Assembly: GCA_028274465.1 (NCBI GenBank)
Contig: CM051455.1
Location: 118,829,547-118,893,546, forward strand
Direction of reading: 5' to 3'
Source of the DNA: Plantago ovata
Taxonomy: Eukaryota; Streptophyta; Magnoliopsida; Lamiales; Plantaginaceae
Length of the DNA: 64,000 nucleotides
Shown: positions 22,481 to 32,282 of the stretch, piece by piece
Layout of the letters: each line of letters opens with the position of its first letter
Numbering within the stretch: position 1 is the stretch's first letter
Translations under genes and position numbers: made by a program
Notes under the pieces: generated by a model
Databases searched by the model: none
Told to the model about the DNA's origin: nothing
What the model saw: only the letters and a program-made list of their open reading frames with translations

Positions 22481-23389
22481 GGAGGGGACTTCCTTTGATC
22501 TCACTCCTGAAGATTGACCAATTTCTAGATCCTGTGTATGCCTTGCATGGATCAAGAGACTGTTTTGGAGAGCGTGTTGGTAATCTTCATCTTGTTCATC
22601 ATCATCAAGGTTTTCTTCATTAACCTTGGCATCAGAAACTGGACTTTTGCCATGTTTCAAGGCAGCCCTTTTTCTGGCGTATTCTTCTTCAGTATCAGCA
22701 CCTTGCACAGGTGCTTGATTTTCAGCAGCAGTAGGAGGAGGTTGAGATTCTTGCTGAGATTGTTGTTGTTCAGCTTGCTGATTTTCAGGTTGATCATTTT
22801 CAGCAGCTGTTAACTTCAATCCTCCAGCATCAGGACTTGGATCTTGATTGTCATCATCATCGTCTTTCTTGTCCTTAGAATCTTTCCCTTCATCATCAAT
22901 GGAATCAGTGGGAATGTTCTCATCTTCTTCTTCATCATCGTCTGTCAGAATGACTAGCTCAACGTGCTTATACAAAGAAACACTTGTCACTTCCTCTTCC
23001 TCATTGATTTTGTGGGGATCAGCCACCACAGGTACAAATAGACCTTTGAGCATCACAGCTTGTTCAGCTGGAGAGGCACTCTTGAATTTTGCCTTCATAT
23101 TCTCTCTGATTTGAGCAATCAGATTGGAGCTCATTTGCTGAGAATATGACATTTCTTCAGGAAGGATGGAGTGGACAAATGTTTCGAGCTTCAGCAGAGA
23201 AGATCTCTTTTTCTCGTTTGAGAGATGAAGGTGAAGATCAAAGAAATCCATTCGCCTGTACCTTTGCCAGTTGCTGACGGACTTAGCAACTCTTGACAAA
23301 GTTGTCCTTTTGAAGTTCAAGTACAGTTCTTCAGAACTTACTTGATGATCTTCAGTGATGAGTACCACTTCAGTGGTTTCCTTTTGAGC

Positions 23390-23464
23390 CTGAAAAAGAA
23401 CGTTATTTAGATCAGGAATGGTTTGGAGAATTGTTTTAGAGTTTATATCTGAAACATGATTTAC
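23390..23464 (-). other. Candidate in-frame mini-intron 3 (75 bases), C1
   Basis: Minus strand CAGCAG|GTAAATCATG ... TTCTTTTTCAG|GCT, AT-rich, length a multiple of three, open in frame. Equivalent in C2 at 52472-52546. Confidence 0.5.
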
Positions 23465-23542
23465 CTGCTGAGAGTCAGCAAGCTCATGTAATACAATTTC
23501 CATTCCATGAGGAGCTTGAGTAGCATCCTCCATGTGTTCATC

Positions 23543-23614
23543 CTGAAATAAATTAAAGTTAGACACAAGTACTAAGCTGTCAAACTTAGTTTTTATACCA
23601 AAATTATTAACTAC
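23543..23614 (-). other. Candidate in-frame mini-intron 2 (72 bases), C1
   Basis: Minus strand CAGCAG|GTAGTTAAT ... TCTAACTTTAATTTATTTCAG-type end |GAT. A branch-like TCTAAC lies about 20 bases before the acceptor. Equivalent in C2 at 52625-52696. Confidence 0.5.
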
Positions 23615-23683
23615 CTGCTGAGCAGGGAGTGTTGGTTCTGGTGCAGAGGCTTCAGCAACAATCTGACTTGCATCTTGAGAAGT

Positions 23684-23758
23684 CTGTAGAGATAGGATAA
23701 TTTTAGCAAAGGAACAATTTTCAGAAATTGAAGTTTTACTGATGGTTGAATTAACTAC
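23684..23758 (-). other. Candidate in-frame mini-intron 1 (75 bases), C1
   Basis: Minus strand CAGCAG|GTAGTTAATTC ... TATCTCTACAG|ACT, AT-rich and open in frame. Equivalent in C2 at 52766-52840. Confidence 0.5.
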
Positions 23759-24322
23759 CTGCTGAGGAAGGGCAGGTTGTGGCTCAGTCCTTTCAGCATT
23801 AACAGTTTCTTCAGCTTCTTGGACTGTTTCTTCAGCAGACTTCTGGTTTTGCTCTATCTGAGAGAGCTGTGCGGTTTCAGCAATTCCCCTTGTCTCTGAA
23901 ATGACAAGTTGAGCAGAAGCATCTTGACCTTTGAGCTCACTGCTTATCATGAAGAGATCAATTGACTTTCGGATGATTCTTCAATTTCCAACTCCATTTG
24001 TTTGCTTAAATCTTCCAGTACAAGCTGGACTTTGTCAATTGATGTCTTGGGTGAGCTTGGGCCAGTATTCTCAGCATCACGATATGCATCGTTGAATAAT
24101 GCTTCTTGAGTTTCAGCAACTTCAGGAACTGGAACCATTGCTATTTCAGCAACTGGTCCTTCAGCAAGCGTTGCTTCAGCAACTTGATGAGTTGCTTGTT
24201 CAGCAACCATCTTTTCAGAAGCATCAACAAGTGCCTCTTTTTGCAGATCAACAGCAATGTCGCTTACTGGTTGCATAGTTGGGTCATTTAAATTATCTAC
24301 AATGTAGATATCTAGGACTTGG

Positions 24323-25585
24323 TGATGAATGTGTATTTTACACTTTCATTCGAGTCTTTTTCACCTATTTTAGCTATCCTCTATGATAATTTAGCTATAT
24401 TTTAGTACATTTTATTAGAATAGTGTCACGTTTCCCTTTAGATTTTATTTTACAGAGTTTGGTTGAAATTCGGAGATTTCGGGGCAATTATATTGAAGTC
24501 TACAAGGAATTGGTGTTCCAGAAGCCTATTTGGAGTATCTGAAGGTTTCCGGATAGGATTTGGAGTCTAGGGGCCGAATCTGGAGGTTAGAAGGCTACTA
24601 GAAGTCATAAACCGAGTCCGAAAAGGTGAAGAAATCGAAATCCGCGTCGAAAAACGCGGAAATTCCGCGAAATACTGGGGGGCGAACCGCCCCAGCACCG
24701 GGCGAACCGCCCCAGAAGAATTTCGGGGCCTATATATAGAGCTCAAGTTTTTCTCCGAAAATCATATCTTTCCAAGCCTACTTTCTCACCTCTCTGTATA
24801 GTTTTAGGGAGGAACTTCTCGAGGCCTGTCCTGGGAGTTCCGTAGCTTAGGGGATACTTTTTCATAGCAGATTGGAGCGCGTAGGATCGCAATCATCCGG
24901 AGATTGACAACCTTCGGTAACTTTGTATCTTACAGTTTTTATCTACTTATTTTATTCTTCTTTCAATATGTTTTCTTCTATGATTGCTATTGATTGCATG
25001 CCTATTATGAGTAGCTAAATTTATCATTGGTGGTAGTATGTGAATTCTTAGCGAGGGAAGATAATCATGCTAATGGCTATATCGCGCATTATACTCCGTG
25101 TCATTGCTTTATTTCGTTGATCAGTTGCAACCAAAATTCTCGTATGTTGTATTGATTATTATGCACACTTGGACACTTGTCAACCAATCAGACCAATTAT
25201 CCTCGTAGTGTTGAATAATTACGGAACACATTAGGACGTTAGTTGTTGATGAGTCAGACCCATATTATCTTCGTAGTGCTTAATACTTGCAACAAGACAC
25301 AAGATTGATTCAAAGATCTCTATGCAAGACCGAGGAATTTATGCATGATTATCGACCCATTATGTTAAGAAGGACCATACTATCACCAATCTCCATTATC
25401 TGCTTGAAAACCCCTATTGCTTTCTATCTGCTGTTTTATATTCTTAATTAGATTTGATAAAGCTAGTATAGTCCTGAGAGAACGACACTCGAGTCATTCT
25501 ACTACTACACTACGGTTTTCGTTGTAGTTGTGGATTGCCTTTGGCTAAATAAAAATTTATTTGATTGAATCTGACACGTTCATCA
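24323..25585 (+). repeat. B 5' LTR (1.26 kb)
   Basis: TGATGAATG...CGTTCATCA; shares promoter layout and most of its sequence with the A LTRs. Confidence 0.94.
24677..24738 (+). promoter_or_regulatory. B 5' LTR promoter: two GC palindromes then TATA box
   Basis: Palindromes GGGGCGAACCGCCCC at about 24679-24693 and GGGCGAACCGCCCC at 24700-24713, then TATATATA at 24731-24738. Confidence 0.65.
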
Positions 25586-25588
25586 AAT

Positions 25589-25606
25589 TGGCGCCGTTGC
25601 CGGGGA
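25589..25606 (+). other. B primer-binding site, tRNA-Asp type
   Basis: TGGCGCCGTTGCCGGGGA three bases after the LTR; full match to the 3' end of plant tRNA-Asp. Confidence 0.94.
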
Positions 25607-25809
25607 CTATACTCCTTTTTTCTATTTAATTTGTTTATATTTACAGCTTTAGATTCCTAATTCTACTAGTTTTAGTTTTCCTTTTCAATCTCTCTCTGAT
25701 ACTGCTTTCCTAGTCTGTTTCTAATTTCCCTTTCCTAGCCTTAGTAGTATTCGATATCTAGATTTATTCTCGATTTTTTCGAAATTTCTAACGAGGCTAA
25801 TTTTTAGTT

Positions 25810-27165
25810 TTGAGTTACTCTTACTACAGACATACAGGTATGATGTCCATGCGCGCTCGCATGACACCCCAATTCTCGCAGGTGAGGAGAGGATCTTCCA
25901 TATACCTGGAAGATGAGTTAAGGAGGTATGAGGTGACGGAGTCCATGGTGAGGTACTTACCGAGGTACGAAGATGGAGTAGGGATGGACCCATGGAGTTT
26001 CATTCGATCCTATGAGGAGGAAATAGAAAGAATTCCAGCAGAAGGGTTTACTAAGGACCAATTATGCAGGAAACTATTTTCTTTTGCTCTTGGGTATGAG
26101 CCGAGGCGTTGGATTGCAAGGTTTGAACCAGGATCACTGAAAACTTGGGGCCAAGTAGTAGAGGAGTTCTTGGCGCGGTTCATGCCTTATCATGAGACAA
26201 TTGCCTTACGTGATAGGATCCAATATTTCGAGCAAGGAGAGTATGAGCAGTTTTGTGACGCCTACGAACGTTTTGATATGTATAAACGTGAGTGCCCCCA
26301 TCACCGTTTCGAAGATGGGGAGTTGATTTGGTGCTTCGTTGGTGAACTTCGTGAAGAGGAACGACTTAGAGTGGATCAGTTGAGCGGCGGTCTGGGAGAA
26401 TGTACGGTCGACGAGGCAGAAGAAGTCCTCCGTAAGTACGCCAGAGGTTCAACACAATCCGATGAGGTCATACCAATTCACATCACCGCAAAGGAAGTAG
26501 ATCGAGATGAAGCAGGAAGCTCATCCGTGGAGTATTTTGAAACCGAAGAAATCGATGAGGAAGATGCACATGCCGAGCAAGTTGAAGATGACCTTCGTAT
26601 AGCAAAAGTTGTTGAAGAAGTTGAAGTAATTGAGCATCTTACGGAAGAATTCAGCTTGTTGAATTGTGCTGAAGTAGAAGAGGTTCGAGAACTTGAAGAG
26701 GAGAAAGGATTGGAAGGCGACGCCCCCCTGGAGGTGGGGGGCGAGTCGCCCAGCATGGGGGGAGAACCGCCTCCCATGACCAGTGAGCTGGACGACCCCA
26801 GATCCCCTGTTTTTTTACTCCCAGACATTCGCATCAACCCAAAACCACTTCCTTCCGTTACTACTGAGGTTCTTAAGTACAAAGAGGAGAATCTACTTCT
26901 CCGAGGTGGAAAGCTTGACAAGCAGGATACACAGGAGCCACCACTAAACAAGCACCTCGATGAAGTAAAAGTGAATGTCCTCCTATTGATGAAGTCCTTA
27001 TTTGATATGCCTGCAAAGCAAACCAGTCCATTCACCATGGTGAGATCTTTGAGGCTTCCTAGGTCTCTTTGCTACATCGGACCAAGAGAATGGCGGCCAC
27101 CGTGGGGAGGTACTCTTGAGTCCATTCTTGAATACTCAGCCGACCGAGGCCAAACCGTTCGGTAA
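25810..27165 (+). CDS. gag: B gag-like protein (451 codons)
   Basis: Open frame from 25810. Residues about 45-215 form a retrotransposon gag domain (MDPWSFIRSYEEEIERIPAEGF; LKTWGQVVEEFLARFMPYHE; FCDAYERFDMYKRECPHHRFE). About 230-310 is strongly acidic (EVEEVRELEEEKGLEG), and the C-terminal third has no zinc knuckle and no protease motif. The gag domain is clearly different from that of A, though LTRs and 3' region are shared; only the last codons (ADRGQTVR) and following bases resemble the end of the A extra ORF, suggesting B arose by replacing the A coding interior. A GC palindrome copy lies inside the frame (about 26724-26778). Role: particle formation for RNA copied by another element's enzymes. 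The first Met (25810) is taken; later Mets at codons 11-13 are possible. Confidence 0.8.
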   Translation: MSYSYYRHTGMMSMRARMTPQFSQVRRGSSIYLEDELRRYEVTESMVRYLPRYEDGVGMDPWSFIRSYEEEIERIPAEGFTKDQLCRKLFSFALGYEPRRWIARFEPGSLKTWGQVVEEFLARFMPYHETIALRDRIQYFEQGEYEQFCDAYERFDMYKRECPHHRFEDGELIWCFVGELREEERLRVDQLSGGLGECTVDEAEEVLRKYARGSTQSDEVIPIHITAKEVDRDEAGSSSVEYFETEEIDEEDAHAEQVEDDLRIAKVVEEVEVIEHLTEEFSLLNCAEVEEVRELEEEKGLEGDAPLEVGGESPSMGGEPPPMTSELDDPRSPVFLLPDIRINPKPLPSVTTEVLKYKEENLLLRGGKLDKQDTQEPPLNKHLDEVKVNVLLLMKSLFDMPAKQTSPFTMVRSLRLPRSLCYIGPREWRPPWGGTLESILEYSADRGQTVR

Positions 27166-27168
27166 CAT

Positions 27169-28587
27169 CTAGTATCACTTTTTATTTACTCATTCTCTTT
27201 TGCTAGGGACTAGCTTAAGTTTCATGAGGGGGATGGGATGTGAACCATGATGTTAAGTATTGTTTGGCTTTGTGATGTTGAGTAGGATAGTCTTGTTTTT
27301 TTTAATTGCATTTGCACGTTTACTGCTTTCCTAGGATAGTCTTGCATGTTTTATATGGAGTTTATTGCCGAATTTTTTGAACTTTTTTGTCGGGTAGATC
27401 AACTAACTATGCCATTAATCGTATGCTTCATCTCTATGAATTTGTTTGAGGTTTTTCTCGCTTGGCTTGTCACATTTATGTATTGCACTTAGTTAAGCTT
27501 GGTAGTCTCGACATCACTTAGTGGTGTTTTCTCTACTGCGGTTCACGAAGGCCTTTATAATAGGATGATGCATGTTAGGGTCTTATGGTTGTTTTCCCGA
27601 GTAATTATGTACCTAAGAGGCAACAAGTCTTCACCATGCTTTGAGATTGCTAAATTCCTAGGAAGGAGGTAGTGTGATCCTTTGTTTATAACCTATTCTT
27701 CCGAATAGGTTTGGGGAGGGGGTTACACCATCGTAGACTTGTTTCTGTTTTTCATTTTCGTATCGTGAGTTTGTTTTTCCGTAAATTTTGTACCCCAACC
27801 TATTCTTTCGAATAGGTTTGGGGAAGTCGTGTGAGTCATTTTTGTTTCTCATTGTTATGCTACTGCTGGCTAGAAAAAAATCGAAAAAAAAGAAAGAAAA
27901 CTTCCAGAAAAAAAAAGAAAAAGAAAAAAAAGAATCTGGAAAGAGAAAAAAAAAGAAAAGACCCCAAAAAAGCAAAAGAAGGGTCCAAAAAAGAAAGCCA
28001 AATAGCAGTTTAGCAAAGTTTGAGTCTTTACCTTTTTTCGTATTGTTCGTAATCGTGTTGTAATTTTTCTATTTTTTTATCTTTTTTTAAGTGTCATCTG
28101 TTCTACACCACCCTCGTCCTGCCATTCAGGAAGTGGTGAATAGCTTAAGACTTTCCTTGAGAGATGGGTAGAATACGGGAGTGTTATCTTTTATAGGGAA
28201 CCCTCCTTCGTTTGATGAGAGCCAGTACTGGTTCGACCTCCTTTGAGGAAAAGTCTTAACATGGTGGAACAGCAGTAAGTCCTCAGTTTCATAGGCACGG
28301 GACAACCATTTGTATCTTAGCATGCTTCATTACGTCGTCACTGACTAGGTCCAGGTAGAGAATGTTACGAGAGACTATCTTGTCTTGACATAAGTGCTTA
28401 TGTGGATGTGTATAAGTCAATCGAGGTATTATTCAACCTAATTCATGCTTTGATTTATATGGTTTTTGTTCATATGTTATTTGGTAGATTCAGTAATTTA
28501 GTTCATTTTATTTGGCATGAAACTCCATTTTGAGTCTTGCATGTTTTTTGTATTAGAGTCTAGCTTAGTTGCTTGAGGACAAGCAAA
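27169..28587 (+). other. B 3' non-coding region
   Basis: About 1.4 kb with no supportable gene. It contains twin hairpins (27690-27711 and 27797-27818) and a purine tract of about 115 bases (about 27870-27985); short Lys-rich ORFs there are products of that tract. Homologous to 10339-11861 of A1. Confidence 0.75.
27690..27818 (+). repeat. Twin 22-base hairpins in the B 3' region
   Basis: Identical 9-base arms AACCTATTC / GAATAGGTT with loops TTCC (27690-27711) and TTTC (27797-27818). Each is followed by TTGGGGA. Same pair as in A1. Confidence 0.8.
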
Positions 28588-28605
28588 GGTTCGGTTTGGG
28601 GAGTT
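28588..28605 (+). other. B polypurine tract
   Basis: AGGTTCGGTTTGGGGAGT directly before the 3' LTR. Confidence 0.85.
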
Positions 28606-29864
28606 TGATGAATGTGTATTTTACACTTTCATTCGAGTCTTTTTCACCTATTTTAGCTATCCTCTATGATAATTTAGCTATATTTTAGTACATTTTATTA
28701 GAATAGTGTCACGTTTCCCTTTAGATTTTATTTTACAGGTTTTTGTTGAAATTCGGAGATTTCAGGGCAATTATATTGAAGTCTACAAGGAATTGGTGTT
28801 CCAGAAGCCTATTTGGAGTATCTGAAGGTTTCCGGATAGGATTTGGAGTCTAGGGGCCGAATCTGGAGGTTAGAAGGCTACTAGAAGTCATAAACCGAGT
28901 CCAAAAAGGTGAAGAAATCCAAATCCGCGTCGAAATACGCGGAAATTCCGCGAAATACTGGGGGGCCGCCCCAGCACCGGGCGAACCGCCCAAGAAGAAT
29001 TTTGGGGCCTATATATAGAGCTCAAGTTTTTCTCCGAAAATCATATCTTTCCAAGCCTACTTTCTCACCTCTCTCTATAGTTTTAGGGAGGACCTTCCCG
29101 GGGCCTGTCCTGGGAGTTCCTTAGCTTAGGGGATACTTTTTCATAGCAGATTGGAGCGCATAGGATCGCAATCATCCGGAGATTGACAACCTTCGGTAAC
29201 TTTGTATCTTACAGTTTTTATCTACTTATTTTATTCTTCTTTCAATATGTTTTCTTCTATGATTGCTATTGATTGCATGCCTATTATGAGTAGCTAAATT
29301 TATCATTGGTGGTAGTATGTGAATTCTTAGCGAGGGAAGATAATCATGCTAATGGCTATATCGCGCATTATACTCCGTGTCATTGCTTTATTTCGTTTAT
29401 CAGTTGCAACCAAAATTCTCGTATGTTGTATTGATTATTATGCACACTTGGACACTTGTCAACCAATCAGACCAATTATCCTCGTAGTGTTGAATAATTA
29501 CGGAACACATTAGGACGTTAGTTGTTGATGACTCAGACCCATATTATCTTCGTAGTGCTTAATACTTGCAACATGACACAAGATTGATTCAAAGATCTCT
29601 ATGCAAGACCGAGGAATTTATGCATGATTATCGACCCATTATGTTAAGAAGGACCATACTATCACCAATCTCCATTATGTGCTTGAAAACCCCTATTGCT
29701 TTCTATCTGCTGTTTTATATTCTTAATTAGATTTGATAAAGCTAGTATAGTCCTGAGAGAACGACACTCGAGTCATTCTACTACTACACTACGGTTTTCG
29801 TTGTAGTTGTGGATTGCCTTTGGCTAAATACAAATTTATTTGATTGAATCTGACACGTTCATCA
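28606..29864 (+). repeat. B 3' LTR (1.26 kb)
   Basis: Partner of 24323-25585; TATA at 29010-29017. Ends ATCA, followed by CTTGG. Confidence 0.94.
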
Positions 29865-29869
29865 CTTGG

Positions 29870-31371
29870 GCAGGAATTTCATTTCCACTGCCTTGTGGTC
29901 TATTCTCAGTAGAATTATCAACATTAAGTTGATTGTTGAAGGCTTCCGCAAACACTTCAACATTGCTGACATAGGTTTCAGTAATCACCTCAGCAACATC
30001 TACTGGCAAATGCGTTTCAGCATTTGTCTGGGAATTGATTGAGAGGTCTTGGACAGCAGGGACTGAATTGCGAGCCAGTGTTTTCTTTCTTTTGTTGCTG
30101 GTCCGTTTCCTCTTAGGTACGGGATTTGCTGATGACGCTGCAGTCTGAGTGTCATCATCAGCTTTTCTCTTTTTCTTGTTAGATTTCTCTAGTTTCCCAG
30201 AGTCATCTATAGTTGCATTTTCAACAACGGGTGTTGTACACGTACCTTGTTGATTTTCTAAAGCAGTTTCTTTTGTGTTACCACCATCTACAACAGTTTC
30301 ATCTCTAAGTTGATGAGTGGTAACATCTGCAGCTGTTGTATACCTTTCTTGTTGGCTTGTGCTGACAACATTTGCAGTTGTTGTCTTCTTAGTTTTCTTT
30401 CCAGCAATCTTAGGTACATTCTGCTTGTAGAAAGATCTTCCCACATTGCACACAGATTTCTTGATTGGCAATGGGTTTCTTAGATGAATCCTGAAATGTT
30501 CAAGGATATAGCATATCTTGATTCCATACATAACTGGAAAGGAAGGTGAGACCTTGTTGTCTTCTACCTTTACCTTAAACTTAGTAACACAATCAACAAG
30601 CCTGTTGAAAATGTACTTAGCCCAGTTAAGTTCCGTTTTATTTTCATGGATATACATCAGCAATGGCCGTCTTCTCAGGCCTACTTGGTCAATTCCTCCA
30701 ACTTGGGAGTCAAGAACTTTTATTAGTAGCAGAGCTACTAGACCAAGTGAATGGCAGAGATGCTTTCTCTTAACGTGCTTTGTCCAAGTCACGGGAGCTA
30801 TCTCACCTTTCTTCATTTTCTCATTTCTGACGTCACTGTAGAAAGCTTCAATTTCTTCGTTAGTGGCAGTGACGTCATCTTCTGTTCCAGTGGTTGGAAT
30901 CTGAAATATCTCCGCTAAATCAGTCCATTTCAGGACGATTTTCGTGTTCTGAACATAAGTAAGGATCACTTTTTCAGTGACTCGATTACTGTCTGTAAGG
31001 GACTGGATTTCTGCATTGTTGTAGAATTCCATTGTATCAATCATGCTCACTTGCTTAGTGGGAGCAGAGATAAAGTTCATGAGGCCTTGCTGCTTGATAA
31101 ACTCAAGCGCCTCTTCATTTTCGTCATCGAGTTCTTGTTCATAAAAGTACCTAATGTACTTTTCTTTTGCAAACCCTCCCCATTGCATCAACATCTCACA
31201 CTTTGCAGTGTCAAGATATGACGGAGGCATAGGTTTTTCTGTGATTCGGTCGTTTTTCAACACAACTTTCGTTGTGTTTGTGGCCGGAGTAGTCACCGGA
31301 GCAGTGCGTGTTTCAGCACTGTCAACCTTTGACGACTTTGAGGACTTAGATGACTGTCTCTTGGGAGCCAT
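29870..31371 (-). CDS. C1 env-like ORF, upstream part (to the B insertion)
   Basis: Opens with MAPKRQSSKSSKSSK at 31371, a basic Ser/Lys-rich N-terminus, and stays open to the B insertion. Residues about 45-300 look globular (EMLMQWGGFAKEKYIRYFYEQ; MIDTMEFYNNAEIQSLTDSN; LKWTDLAEIFQIPTTG), with a short hydrophobic run GLVALLLIKVL near residue 225. Residues about 330-450 are low-complexity, with Lys/Arg clusters that could be nuclear localisation signals (KKKRKADDD, PKRKRTSNKRKKT). The pattern EFY...V.K...I..IFQIP recalls the plant-transposon-protein fold seen in the A extra ORF, but this is weak. Sits after pol as in Sireviruses. Not a convincing envelope protein. Confidence 0.7.
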
Positions 31372-32282
31372 TTCTTTTTATAGAGCAAGAAAATGTGTAC
31401 GAAAAAAGATAGTTTGCTTTTTGACCGGAGGTACAGTAGATTCAGGCTATAATTTGCAGAGAAAGGAAATGTGAGTTAAAGAATTTTGTCATTTCTCTAA
31501 CTCCTTCTTTATATAGTGTCTCTGGTGTGTGAGAAACTCAATCGATTTGAGCTCTCAGCAAGGGTAAAACAGAGAAACACTGGAGTTAGTGGAGCCTTTG
31601 CATTGAATGCGTAGTGGCCCACTAACTAAAACCGTCAGAGCACTCTCTCTCTTTGTTTTGTTAGCCGTTAGATAAGTAACTCCTTTTAATCAATGGCCAC
31701 GATTGAATTTCATGTCATGATTATTGCGAGTTTATCTATGCCAGTTTAACGTCACAAATTGATTTTACCGAGTTTTAAGGGAATAGATTGCTTGCTGAAA
31801 TAGACAAGAATCTTTTCAGCGAGTTTGAATTATCACTCTAGATACTTGCTGAAAGTTCCCCCTCACTTAGATATCTCGTATTTTCTTTAAGTTTAAAAGA
31901 TATTTCTGATTTTCCGTATCAGTAAATTCTTTTTTTACTTGAGATATCCTTTGGTAAAATCTGAGAGATGAGCTTTGCTCTTTTTCTGAGTTCCCGTCTC
32001 AGAAAATTCCTTAGATACTTGAATACCTGTTTCAGTATCTCTTGATTGTCTGAGTACCCGTCTCAGCAATCTTTAAGTTCTTTCTCTTACTGAGTGCCTG
32101 TCTCAGCAAGTGATCAAGTTTCCTAACAAATACCCGTTTTGAAGGAATTACTTGTTGAATGCCTGTTTCAGCAATCATGTAGTGACTTATCATTTCTTAG
32201 AAGAAATCAGTGACTGAGTCTTTTAGACATGAATACTTTGGCTTGCTGAATACCTGTTTCAGCATTCTGCCAAGTGTATCCT
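31372..32282 (-). other. C1 gap between pol and env-like ORF, with hairpin array
   Basis: About 0.9 kb, no ORF. The pol-proximal third (31986-32264) holds six short inverted repeats with a shared loop; the rest is AT-rich with TCAGCAA words. Sireviruses are known for conserved palindromic motif clusters in non-coding regions, which this resembles. Confidence 0.7.
31986..32264 (-). repeat. Array of six short hairpins with a conserved loop
   Basis: Inverted repeats at 31986-32002, 32020-32034, 32050-32066, 32090-32106, 32156-32170 and 32244-32264. Arms are CTGAG/CTCAG or TGAA/TTCA, extended in the last unit to TGCTGAA/TTCAGCA. The loop is T-N-CC-(C/T)-G-T throughout. Spacing is irregular (30-90 bases). 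Confidence 0.75.

Larger units (their letters stand above)
20616..24317 (-). pseudogene. C1 3' env-like region, downstream part (after the B insertion)
   Basis: Large minus-strand coding region between pol and the 3' LTR, the place of the Sirevirus env-like gene. From the upstream end: an Ala/Glu-rich coiled-coil-like stretch (about 23900-24280); a block with three intron-like segments (23390-23758); a globular patch RVAKSVSNWQRYRRMDFFDLHLHLS (about 23210-23300); very acidic Asp/Glu runs (about 22850-22960); Gln-rich and tandem-repeat parts; a long coiled coil (about 21680-21990); a basic patch; and a C-terminal domain with KWIELKVQRKQRE and YFYLTAKDQEEDLLWLRKIHP (20616-21185). No signal peptide, furin-like site or convincing membrane segment is seen. 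Broken about two times besides the B insertion. Function unknown. Confidence 0.7.
24323..29864 (+). mobile_element. B: complete non-autonomous Athila-like element with gag only
   Basis: 5.54 kb on the plus strand: LTR 24323-25585, tRNA-Asp PBS, one gag ORF, long 3' non-coding region, polypurine tract, LTR 28606-29864. Target duplication CTTGG at 24318-24322 and 29865-29869; the unfilled site is in C2 at 53401-53405. There is no protease, RT, RNase H or integrase, so it is a TR-GAG type element relying on an autonomous partner. LTR difference by eye is about 1.7%, and it must be younger than C1. Looks whole, with the gag frame open. Confidence 0.93.

Noticed and set aside
22538-23114. Ser-rich plus-strand ORFs
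   Set aside because: Antisense shadows of acidic Asp/Glu runs in the Sirevirus 3' ORF.
20616-24317. True envelope gene
   Set aside because: The position after pol fits the Sirevirus env-like label, but I see no signal peptide, cleavage site or fusion-peptide-like segment.
25589-25606. tRNA-Asp-like and initiator-Met-like sequences next to LTRs
   Set aside because: Only 12-19 bases matching tRNA 3' ends; these are primer-binding sites, not tRNA genes.
26478-27038. 186-codon minus-strand Ser/Thr-rich ORF
   Set aside because: Antisense to the acidic part of the B gag.
27870-27985. Lys-rich small proteins from the purine tract
   Set aside because: Low-complexity frames through a purine tract in a 3' non-coding region.
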